This document shows, in pieces, positions 1 through 8,600 of a DNA stretch of 64,000 nt. The stretch is from JADJXV01 sp964527785 (GTDB taxonomy: Bacteria; Bacteroidota; Ignavibacteria; Kapaibacteriales; UBA961). The notes under the pieces were generated by a model. That model worked only from the letters and a program-made list of their open reading frames with translations, ran no database searches and had not been told where the DNA came from. A program made the translations under genes and the position numbers. The DNA is taken from positions 62,001 through 126,000 of the forward strand of contig CAZGNO010000001.1 of the NCBI GenBank assembly GCA_964527785.1, given 5' to 3'. Positions within the stretch are counted from its first letter, which is position 1, and the number at the start of each line of letters is the position of its first letter.

Positions 1-1692
1 ATGTGGCTTTGGTTGAACAGCAGGTTTAATCTCGTTTTTGAGGGTATTCTGCGCCGATTTTTTGATTTCCAACTGTCTGAGTGATTCTAACTTATTATCA
101 CGCAAGAAGTCGTAAATATCTCCTGAATACTCTTTCAGTTTTCCGTTTTTGAACTCTACCACTTTATTGGTCAAGCCCTGCAAGAATTCACGATCGTGCG
201 ATACAACAATCATAGCGCCGTCATAATCCAACAGTGATTGCTTCAAAACATCCTTTGCACGCATATCGAGGTGGTTTGTCGGCTCATCCAATACAAGGAA
301 ATTTATTGGCTCAAGTAATAATTTGGCAAGAGCTAGACGCGATTTCTCTCCGCCGGAAAGCACCTTAACTTTTTTGAAAACGGCATCCCCGCTAAATAAA
401 AACGCTCCTAACAAACTACGGACTCTGGTTCGCATTTCACCGGCTGCAGCATTATCAATTATCTCGAACACAGTAGAATTACCGTCTAAACTTTCGGCTT
501 GGTGCTGTGCATAATATCCGATTTTAACATTATGTCCTATTTTCAACCCGCCAACATACTCTTCCAAACCGACAAGGATTTTGGAGAAGGTAGTTTTACC
601 CTCGCCGTTCTTACCTACGAAGGCAACTCGGTCGCCTCGTTCCAATCCAAAGTCAATTTCACGTAAAATAGTTTTTTCGCCATACGCTTTCGTTAACTTT
701 TCTGTTTCAACGACTATTTGCCCTGAACGGGGTGCAGGCGGGAAACGGAATTTGATGGCGGATGTATCTTCTTCTTCAATTTCAATACGCTCTATTCTGT
801 CTAACGCCTTCACACGCGACTGAACTCGCGAAGCAAGATTTGCTTTGGAACGGAAACGTTCGATAAATTCTTCTGTTTTGGCAATTTCACGCTGTTGATT
901 TTTATAGGCGTTCATTGTTTGTTCGCGGCGCTCTTGCCGGAGAACAACATAGCGTGAATAAGAGGCAGGATAATCCTCAATATTCCCATTGGTTATTTCA
1001 ATTGTCCGTGTGCAAACCGAATCAAGAAATGCGCGGTCGTGCGAAACCAAAACAACAGAACCTTCATACGTTTTGAGATATTCTTCCAGCCATTGAATGG
1101 ACTCAATGTCAAGGTGGTTGGTGGGCTCATCAAGAAGGATACAATCCGGCTTGCGAAGGAGCATTTTGGCAAGTTCGATACGCATTTGCCAGCCACCTGA
1201 AAATTCATCAACCAGTCGTTCCAAATCCTTCTCAAGGAAACCCAATCCCATTAAGATTCGCTGAACATCACCCTCCATCGTATAGCCGCCATGGAAGTCA
1301 AAATACTCGTTTGCTTCGCCAAGTTTATGGAGAATATCACTGTATTCGTCAGATTCATAATCGGTACGTGTTGCAAGCTGTTCGGAATAATGGTGAATTT
1401 TATGTTCAAGTTCAACGAGTTCGGCAAGTGCTGTTTTAGTTTCTTCATAGACTGTTTTGCCAAGAGTCGCTTCGATGTCTTGCGAGAGATAGCCGACGGT
1501 AAAGTCATTAGGTTGTGACACAGACCCGGTTTCGGCTTCTTGCTGACGCGCAAGAATTTTCAGGAGGGTGGATTTGCCTGCACCGTTTTTACCAACCAAG
1601 CCGATACGGTCGCGCACTCCGATAGTGAATGAAATATCGTCGAAAAGATAATGACCGCCAAAATGAATCGAAAGATGTGAAATTGAGAGCAT
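1..1692 (-). CDS. ABC-F family ATPase (Uup/EttA-like), 3' end cut by the window
   Basis: The reading frame starts at ATG 1690-1692 on the minus strand and stays open to base 1 (564 codons), so the C-terminus lies outside the window. Two ABC ATPase domains are visible. The first has Walker A GKNGAGKST near residue 35, the signature SGGWQMRIELA and Walker B CILLDEPTNHLD. The second has GKNGEGKTT, SGGEKSRLALA and FLVLDEPTNHLD. They are joined by a charged linker of the ABC-tran_Xtn type, and no membrane segments are seen. This duplicated soluble layout with DEPTNHLD in both halves is diagnostic of ABC-F proteins, which act on the ribosome (translation factors or antibiotic-protection proteins) rather than in transport. 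Housekeeping Uup/YdiF-like is most likely; the subfamily cannot be set without the missing end. Confidence 0.95.
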   Translation of the reverse strand, partial: MLSISHLSIHFGGHYLFDDISFTIGVRDRIGLVGKNGAGKSTLLKILARQQEAETGSVSQPNDFTVGYLSQDIEATLGKTVYEETKTALAELVELEHKIHHYSEQLATRTDYESDEYSDILHKLGEANEYFDFHGGYTMEGDVQRILMGLGFLEKDLERLVDEFSGGWQMRIELAKMLLRKPDCILLDEPTNHLDIESIQWLEEYLKTYEGSVVLVSHDRAFLDSVCTRTIEITNGNIEDYPASYSRYVVLRQERREQTMNAYKNQQREIAKTEEFIERFRSKANLASRVQSRVKALDRIERIEIEEEDTSAIKFRFPPAPRSGQIVVETEKLTKAYGEKTILREIDFGLERGDRVAFVGKNGEGKTTFSKILVGLEEYVGGLKIGHNVKIGYYAQHQAESLDGNSTVFEIIDNAAAGEMRTRVRSLLGAFLFSGDAVFKKVKVLSGGEKSRLALAKLLLEPINFLVLDEPTNHLDMRAKDVLKQSLLDYDGAMIVVSHDREFLQGLTNKVVEFKNGKLKEYSGDIYDFLRDNKLESLRQLEIKKSAQNTLKNEIKPAVQPKPH

Positions 1693-1777
1693 GGGAGAGA
1701 GGAAAGAAAGAATATGTAAAGAATTAACGGCAATTAATCATTGACGCCCAAACAACTTTTTTAATGTAATTTAGGGG

Positions 1778-2224
1778 CTATTGTTTCACTTCCATACTCG
1801 TAACTACAAGGACAGGTACACGCTGATCGCCGACAATAGCATTTGTTTCTGCTTCACTTTTACCGGCTTGTCCTGCATATACACGGGCATCTTCTTCGGT
1901 AGTCAATTGCTCTTGAACTTTACCTTCAAGTGCTATTTTCTTACCGCCACAATCCATCGGAGCAGTAAAGTTCTTGTTTTCCATCATCACATTGAGTTTT
2001 TGCTTACCGTCGGTTATTACAAGCCAGCATCCTTCATCTTGACATACTTGGTAGCAATCACCCTCAACGCGGATGACTCTGTCATAATTTGCAGGTTTGG
2101 CAGCTTCTGAAACAGTTACAGCTTGGTCACTTTTTAGGGTAAATGGTGCGCCAAATGTAGTGTCCTTACTTGAACATGAGATGAGGATGCAGCAGCCACA
2201 GATAAGAAGAATAATCAGTTTCAT
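1778..2224 (-). CDS. DUF4920-family lipoprotein
   Basis: A 148-residue protein with a lipoprotein signal: a short hydrophobic segment ends in the lipobox-like LISCSS, so Cys16 or 17 would be lipidated. The body has the pattern of DUF4920, a small family common in Bacteroidota: a beta-rich OB-like segment with RVEGDCYQVCQDEGCWLVI and a later GKKIALEG strand. Three cysteines in C-x3-C-x4-C spacing may bind a metal or form a disulfide; the family has no firmly established function. The gene lies between tRNA-Thr and the ABC-F gene, all on the minus strand, with about 85 bases to the ABC-F start, so co-transcription is possible. Family assignment is from pattern memory, not a search. Confidence 0.72.
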   Translation of the reverse strand: MKLIILLICGCCILISCSSKDTTFGAPFTLKSDQAVTVSEAAKPANYDRVIRVEGDCYQVCQDEGCWLVITDGKQKLNVMMENKNFTAPMDCGGKKIALEGKVQEQLTTEEDARVYAGQAGKSEAETNAIVGDQRVPVLVVTSMEVKQ

Positions 2225-2284
2225 AGAAATTCAAATATGAGTATCAAAAAAGCCCAACACGAAGTCGGGCTTGGAAGAGTTAAG

Positions 2285-2357
2285 AGCCAATTGCCGGATT
2301 TGAACCGGCGGCCTGCTCATTACGAATGAGCTGCTCTACCAGCTGAGCTAAATTGGC
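2285..2357 (-). tRNA. tRNA-Thr (anticodon CGU)
   Basis: Read on the minus strand the cloverleaf is complete. The acceptor GCCAATT pairs with AATTGGC, the D arm is GCTC/GAGC, the anticodon stem GCTCA/TGAGC encloses loop TTCGTAA (anticodon CGT, decoding ACG), and the T arm GCCGG/CCGGC holds TTCAAAT. The length is 73 nt and CCA is not encoded. A good promoter lies just upstream at 2369-2399. Confidence 0.96.
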
Positions 2358-2368
2358 ATATCGCTCTA

Positions 2369-2399
2369 CGAAATTACGTAAGTTTTCAAAATTTGACAA
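2369..2399 (-). promoter_or_regulatory. Bacteroidetes-type promoter of tRNA-Thr
   Basis: On the minus strand TTG (2397-2399) is followed by exactly 20 bases and then TAATTTCG (2369-2376), one mismatch from the Bacteroidota -7 consensus TAnnTTTG. The mature tRNA begins 11 bases further on, consistent with a short leader. Confidence 0.65.
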
Positions 2400-2579
2400 G
2401 AAATATTCCCGAATTTACGGAACATACAATCCGGCTACTACGGCTGAATAGTATGAAAGAATGCAACGTAATACTCTATTATTTGCTAATTTTGAAGACT
2501 TATTTCCCCGCTTACTACGTCATCTCAAACTTTAGGGATGTTGTACGGGTACAATTTGCTGCATAATTATTACCGTAAA

Positions 2580-2633
2580 ATTTGTAAGTTCTTGTTTCTC
2601 AACTTTATTTGTAAGTTCTTGTTTCTCAACTTT
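2580..2633 (+). repeat. Perfect tandem duplication, 2 x 27 bases
   Basis: Two adjacent identical 27-base units (2580-2606 and 2607-2633), each starting atttgtaag and ending ctcaacttt, lie immediately before the start of the TldD/PmbA-like gene. Because 27 is a multiple of three, the open frame continues upstream through the repeat, giving a false N-terminal extension with a doubled CKFLFLNF peptide. Confidence 0.9.
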
Positions 2634-2648
2634 TTTCGTTTATTCGAT

Positions 2649-4424
2649 ATGAAGATTTTCAAAAGATATGTGCTTCTCGGAATGTTATTATTAAGTACAC
2701 CAACGCTTTTCGCAGGTAATGATGATATAGTTCGGGCAATGCGTGATGAGATTCGACGTTCACTTTCAGAACTATCAGTACCGACTCTCCAAAAACCGTA
2801 TTATGTGGAATATACGCTCACACTTCGTGATGCTCAAAGTATGAAAGCGTCACTCGGCGGTATTGTGCACGAACGTCGCAGTCCGTCCGCTACTCTTTCT
2901 GTAGGGATTCGCGTGGGCAAACCTGAATTTGATAATACAAACTATTTTGACGTTAGCTTGGGGTTTTTTGGCAGTGCCGATGATGAAGAATCATTCCATA
3001 ACCGTCGTGTTCCGCTTGAATTGGACTATTCATCCCTTCGCCGAGAATTATGGCTGGCTACCGATGCCTGCTATAAACAAGCTGCCGAACTCTATGCCAA
3101 AAAAGAAGCCTCGATTAAAAACCGAATGCGAACCGATACTACACCCGATTTCAAGATGATGGCAGGGCAAGTATTGGCAGATACAGGTGTAATTCCAGCT
3201 TTCGATGCTGGGTACTTCCGTCAATTATGCAAGGATTTATCCTCGCTCTTTAGTGAATACAGTTCGATTAGTGCGTCAAGTGTGAATGTTGAATTTACTC
3301 CCGAGTATGTGTATTATGTTAATAGCGAAGGACGTGAATATCAAAAAACGGAATATTACACTGGGCTTGAAGTAGTAAATTCAACTCAAGCATCCGACGG
3401 TATGCCGCTCGCAAATGTCTATACATCCTATAGTCGTAAACCAAGTGAGTTGCCAACCCGTGATTCTCTTGTAACTGCCGTTAAATTAGTTGCTGCAAAT
3501 CTGAATCGTCTTACATTCGCCCCGACACTTACTGATGCATATTCGGGACCCGTGCTGTTTGAAGACCAAGCTGCAGCCGAAATAATGGCTCAGATGTTTA
3601 CGCCTAATCTTGTAACCCAACGTCAGCCGCTTACCGAACGTGGTATGCAGGAATCAGAACGGTACAGTGCATTTCAGAATAAAATAGGCGGTCGTGTTTT
3701 GCCGGAGTTTCTTTCGATAACTGCCTCGCCTAATAAAACCAACTTTGGGACTACATCTCTTATCGGCAGCTATTCGATTGATGATGAGGGTATCTCGGCA
3801 CAACCGGTAAATTTGGTAGAGAATGGTTATTTGAAAGCACTTCTTTCTTCACGAACACCTACTAAGCGGGTTAGGCAGTCGAACGGACATCAACGAGGTG
3901 GTGCTTCAATGCTCAGCACGCTCGAATTGACAGCCAAACCCGAAAAGAAAGCTGATAAGCAATTGAATGCGGCGGCATTGCGCCAAAAAATGCTCAAGCT
4001 CTGTAAAGACCGTGAATTACCGTATGGAATAATAGTTCGTAAGGCACTCAATCAAAATATACTGTTTACTGCTCTCTACGAGCAAACAGCAGGTGAATAT
4101 CCCTTTGCACAAGGCGAAACCAAACTCTCGCTGCTTGAAGTATATAAACTATATCCTAACGGTAAAGAAGAGCTTGTGCGCGGTACGGAAGCTGCCGGAC
4201 TTACGGTTCAGGTTTTCAAGGATATTATAGCCGTTGGGAAAAAACCGGCAGCATATAATTATCTTGCTTCTGCGATTGCTTCACCGTTTGTTACAGGCGG
4301 GTCACAGTATATAGGTGCATCGCTTATCGTACCTGATATTCTTTTTGAAGATTTGGAGATACGTCCCCTTGAAGGTGATTTCCCGAAGCCGCCGTTTTTG
4401 GGCTCGCCGCTTGGGAAGAAATGA
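2649..4424 (+). CDS. TldD/PmbA-family putative metallopeptidase, secreted
   Basis: About 591 residues from ATG 2649. The open frame reaches 2538, but I chose 2649 because it opens with a clean signal peptide (MKIFKRYVLLGMLLLSTP..LFAG) and the upstream part encodes a tandem DNA repeat. The C-terminal half has the TldD/PmbA core pattern: GRVLPEFLSITASPN, then GSYSIDDEGISAQPVNLVENG, then a loop with serine/threonine and arginine before a glycine-rich turn. Classic TldD and PmbA are cytoplasmic partners that cleave small peptides (microcin maturation, CcdA degradation). This one has an export signal and a long divergent N-terminal half, resembling stand-alone secreted members. I cannot identify the zinc-binding HExxxH motif of TldD, so catalysis is uncertain. 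lipB follows after 32 bases. Confidence 0.75.
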   Translation: MKIFKRYVLLGMLLLSTPTLFAGNDDIVRAMRDEIRRSLSELSVPTLQKPYYVEYTLTLRDAQSMKASLGGIVHERRSPSATLSVGIRVGKPEFDNTNYFDVSLGFFGSADDEESFHNRRVPLELDYSSLRRELWLATDACYKQAAELYAKKEASIKNRMRTDTTPDFKMMAGQVLADTGVIPAFDAGYFRQLCKDLSSLFSEYSSISASSVNVEFTPEYVYYVNSEGREYQKTEYYTGLEVVNSTQASDGMPLANVYTSYSRKPSELPTRDSLVTAVKLVAANLNRLTFAPTLTDAYSGPVLFEDQAAAEIMAQMFTPNLVTQRQPLTERGMQESERYSAFQNKIGGRVLPEFLSITASPNKTNFGTTSLIGSYSIDDEGISAQPVNLVENGYLKALLSSRTPTKRVRQSNGHQRGGASMLSTLELTAKPEKKADKQLNAAALRQKMLKLCKDRELPYGIIVRKALNQNILFTALYEQTAGEYPFAQGETKLSLLEVYKLYPNGKEELVRGTEAAGLTVQVFKDIIAVGKKPAAYNYLASAIASPFVTGGSQYIGASLIVPDILFEDLEIRPLEGDFPKPPFLGSPLGKK

Positions 4425-4456
4425 GATTTTGGAAATGGAATTATATGTGATGATTT

Positions 4457-5083
4457 ATGATCGAAATTCAAGAATGGGGCTTAATTGACTTCAACGAAGC
4501 ATGGGAACGTCAGCGCATACTCGCTACATCAGTACTTAAGGGTGAGCAACCGAGCACTCTCGTCCTTTGCGAGCATCCTACTGTAATTACTATCGGACGG
4601 AACGGCACCGATGCAAATGTTGTAGCAAACCCTGAAGAATTAGCAATGCGCGGAGTCAGTGTTATTCCTATTAATCGCGGTGGTGATGTAACACTCCATA
4701 ATCCGGGGCAGCTTGTCGGGTATCCGATTTTCCGTTTGACAGATTTCAGAGAAGACTTGCATTGGTTCTTGCGAGAGATTGAAGAGTGCATCATTGGAAC
4801 TATTGCAAAATTTGGTGTTGTAGGTGGTCGTGTGGATGGATCTACCGGTGTGTGGGTTGAGCAGCAGAGAAAGGTTTGTGCAATTGGAATTCACTGTTCA
4901 CGTTGGGTTACATCTCACGGATTCGCCCTGAATGTAAATAATGACATTCAAGAATTTGAAATGATAATACCGTGTGGGATTACAGACAAAGATGTTACTT
5001 CAATTGAGAAAGAAATTGAAGGAGCAGTAAATTTTAATAGAGTTAAGGAAATTTGCGCAGAAGAATTCAGAAGTAGGTTTTAG
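4457..5083 (+). CDS. lipB: Lipoyl(octanoyl) transferase LipB
   Basis: A 208-residue cytoplasmic enzyme that moves octanoyl from acyl carrier protein to a lysine of lipoyl domains in 2-oxoacid dehydrogenases or GcvH, the first step of lipoate assembly. Diagnostic segments are present in order: CEHPTVITIGR, then NRGGDVTLHNPGQLVGYPIF, then DGSTGVWV, then RKVCAIG with the catalytic lysine, HGFALNVNND, and IPCGITDKDVTS with the acyl-accepting cysteine. The length is normal for the family. It starts 32 bases after the TldD/PmbA-like gene and probably shares its transcript. tRNA-Gly follows 69 bases downstream with its own promoter. Confidence 0.97.
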   Translation: MIEIQEWGLIDFNEAWERQRILATSVLKGEQPSTLVLCEHPTVITIGRNGTDANVVANPEELAMRGVSVIPINRGGDVTLHNPGQLVGYPIFRLTDFREDLHWFLREIEECIIGTIAKFGVVGGRVDGSTGVWVEQQRKVCAIGIHCSRWVTSHGFALNVNNDIQEFEMIIPCGITDKDVTSIEKEIEGAVNFNRVKEICAEEFRSRF

Positions 5084-5102
5084 CATGATGCTAAAATATT
5101 TT

Positions 5103-5133
5103 TTGAAAAATTGTTGAAAACTTTGTAGTTTTG
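5103..5133 (+). promoter_or_regulatory. Bacteroidetes-type promoter of tRNA-Gly
   Basis: TTG at 5103-5105, within a run of T, is followed by exactly 20 bases and TAGTTTTG at 5126-5133, a perfect TAnnTTTG box. The tRNA begins 19 bases after the box. Same architecture as at 2369-2399, 30418-30449 and 57795-57826. Confidence 0.72.
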
Positions 5134-5152
5134 CGTCGAATTGAAAACGCAA

Positions 5153-5225
<73 letters not shown>

Positions 5226-5260
5226 CGACAACGCAAGTTGTCACCTCCTCTTTATGCTGC

Positions 5261-5300
5261 ATGCCTTGTCATCATTCCCCCCGGTGACGAGGCATTTTTA
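5261..5300 (+). terminator. Intrinsic terminator after tRNA-Gly
   Basis: ATGCCTTGTCA (5261-5271) pairs with TGACGAGGCAT (5285-5295) apart from one G-T pair, around a C-rich loop, and is followed by TTTTA. Confidence 0.7.
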
Positions 5301-5560
5301 TCAAGACAGGTGAATTTATAGATATATAAAAACTATTTTACTGAAAAAGTATTTGGTTACAAATATTTCTTGGTGTATTTTCGTCTCATAAGTTACATCA
5401 ATTTAGCCGAACAATCTTACTGCCTACTGCACATTTCTACCTCAATTATAAAACGCGGTGTTCTTATATTTTTCTCTAACTCTATACCAAATTAGATGCT
5501 GAGAAAAATGAGAAGGGTGTTTTGTATCTTCTTTAGTTCTATTCTAGTTCATATTTCTAA

Positions 5561-5590
5561 TTGGTTCGAGAACATTTCTATGTAAATTTT
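5561..5590 (+). promoter_or_regulatory. Candidate promoter in the 386-base gap before porU
   Basis: The gap 5301-5686 has no convincing gene and is AT-rich. The best promoter-like match is TTG (5561-5563), 19 bases, then TAAATTTT (5583-5590), one mismatch from TAnnTTTG. That would give a leader of about 90 bases. Just before the porU ATG is GAGAGGA, a plausible ribosome binding site. Confidence 0.35.
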
Positions 5591-5686
5591 CTACCGATAA
5601 TTGATGTATCTGTATAAAATTCAGACATCAACGAAATTTATAATTTAACTGTCTATTATAAAAACCAACAGAGAGGACACACCGAT

Positions 5687-8600
5687 ATGAAACAATGTTC
5701 TGTTAAGAAAGCAATATCTGCTTCACTACTGTTTTTTTGTATAGTGTTCGGACTGTCTAGCAGTATGGTGGGACAACCATCAGTCCCTGCCGGAAATGGT
5801 TTAGAGATTATTCGTTCATCTGCGAATGAATTAGTGATAAGTTATATTCCGAAAATTGAGAAGCTCGATACAATTATTACTGCTTCTGGTGAGCAAACAA
5901 TACTTCCAAACATTCATGGCGCAACCATCAATCAGTCAAACCACGGTTCACCTTCTCTCCTTTCTGTTTCTGCGCCTATTGTAATCCCTTCTCCTGACGG
6001 GTTCACCATTACGAGTGTGCAAGCAATCGGAGTTAAGCGTTTAGCCCAAAAGATTACACCTGTACCGACACCTCATCGTGTAGGAGAATTTCATGAACAG
6101 ATATATCAACTTAATACAGAATTATACTACACGGCTCCTCCGCAAGAATGGGCAACTATTACGTATGGCGGTATTGCCCGTAATCGTTACATCGGCGATT
6201 TATCAATCATAGCAGCCCGATACGACGGAATATCACAAACAGTCGAAATCCCTTCTAAAATCATTGTAACAATACGTTTCTCAGGCACCACTGCTGCCGG
6301 CAATGCTGCAAAAGATGATTACAATGTTCTTCAAGTACTTAACGCAGAGCAAGCAAAGTCATGGAAAATAAAAGAGTCGGCATCCGCAAAGTTATCAGAT
6401 GATAAAAAAATCCTCAGTTCAGGTAAATGGGCGAAAATCGTAATTGAAAGTGAAGGAATCTATAAAGTTGATGCAGCAATGCTTTCAAAATATGGAATAA
6501 ACCTAACTGCTGCTGATATCCCAACCCTTAAAGTATTCAGTAATGCAGGTGTTACATTGACCGAAGACGGAACTCAAAATCTCAAAAACCAAATGAGAGA
6601 ACAGCCGATAATTGTCCGCACAAAAGCAAATGGAGAACTTGATGCAGTTCTTTTTTATGCAAGCGGAGCCGGTGGGTTTGAATATAAAAATCAAACGTTC
6701 CAACACTTTCTCAACCCGTATTCCGCTAAGAGTTCTTACCTAATTACATTTGGAGGTGCTCCGGGTATCCGTGCTACTGAACTAGAAGCTCCAAGCACTA
6801 TTATCAACAGACCCACGAGCTATACGGCGCGTATTTTTAATGAAGAAGAGGTGACAAATGCATTTCCTGTGCCATCAGGAAGAACATGGTTCGGACGAAC
6901 TGTAGATAATTCGTTGCCACAGACCTTTACTACTCAATTGCAAAATTTAGTAAGGAGTAGCGAAGTTCTGTACCGTTATTCTCTTGCACATCGTAGCGCA
7001 AAAGCAGGTTTTTTTGTTGTTTCCGAAAATGGGTATTCACTTGACACTTTGCAATTGCCGGGTTTGAACCCGAGCGGCAGCTCGTATAACTATGTAGATG
7101 CTTATTCACGGATTAACACGGGTAAGTTGCTTGCAAATTCGATTTCATCGGATAACAGAAGTGTATTGAAGTTTTCGTATACAAATACAGCCGGCAGTTC
7201 GGCAAGCGGTTTAATGGATTGGTTCGAAGTACATTACACCAGGGAGTGTGTACCGGTTAATAATGAAATTGAGTTTTTGACTGATTTGTCACTAAGCGGT
7301 GCAACCGAATATTCTTTCAATGGATTTTCAGGAGAGATATTTGGGTTTGACGTTACAGACCGTGCAGCACCCAAAATGCTTAAAAATTTCTCGTCCACCG
7401 GAGGAATGTTTATTCTGCGCAGTGATTTATCAACCAAAGAACCTAAGAGATTTTATATTTCATCAGCAGTAAAAACACCAAGTATGGAAACGGCTGATGT
7501 AGCAGACTTGCGCTCTAACTTTGCTAATACAGATGTTGTAGTGATTACCCATAAAAATCTGATAGAGTCAGCAAATAAGTTCAAAGAATACCGTGAGTCC
7601 CAAAAAGAATTATCGGTAAGTGTAATAACCACCGAACAGATTTACAACGAATTTTCAGGTGGAATGACAGATGTAACAGCTATCCGTGATTTTTTGGCGT
7701 ATGCCTATGCAAACTGGGCAAACAAACCTAAATATGTGCTTTTGTGGGGTGACGGGCATTGTGACTATAAAAATGTTCTAACACAAGAGGTAAACTTTGT
7801 CCCTCCGTTTGAATCTGATTTCACAGAAGGCAGTTATGATGAAACAGGTACGTACACGACCGATGATTACTATGCACGTATTGTAGGTGATGACCGTAAA
7901 GTTGATATGGCAATCTCTCGTATTCCTGTATCCTCAATAGAAGTCGGGCAGACTATAGTTGATAAAATTAAACAGTATGAAACAGGTTCGATAAGAGGAG
8001 AATGGCAATCCAATGTTACTCTTGTGGCTGATGACGGTCTGACAACAAACTCGGATGACGGGACAGAGCATACCGACGGGTCTGAAAGTTTATCTAAATA
8101 TTCTATTCCTCAGGATATGCAGCAACATAAGATATACTTGTCTGAATATCCTGTTGAAAATGTTCCGAACGGACGTCGTAAGCCGGAAGTGACAGCCCAA
8201 CTTCTCAATGAAGTAAATACCAAGGGTTCAGTATTGCTAAGCTGGGTAGGTCATGGAAGTCCCAGAGTGTGGGCTCACGAATTGATATTTGAAAGAGAAC
8301 TTACTATTCCTTTGATGACTAATTGGGACAAACTATTTTTTTTAACAGCAGCTACCTGTGATTTTTCTCGATTTGATGACGGGGATCACCAAAGCGGAGC
8401 CGAAGAATTGGTATTCAGCAAAACTGGAGGCGCAATCGGTGTGTTTGCTGCGTCACGTCCTGTTTTTTCTTCCGAAAACAAACAAATCGCTGCACTGTTT
8501 TACAAAAATCTGTTTTCCCGTGACGCAAACGGAAAATATTTACGTTTGGGTGATGTAATGTATAATGTAAAACAGGAAAGACAGTCCTTAAACGATGAGA

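Noticed and set aside
2538..2648. N-terminal extension of the TldD/PmbA-like protein
   Set aside because: It encodes a doubled peptide from a perfect DNA tandem repeat and precedes an excellent signal peptide at 2649.
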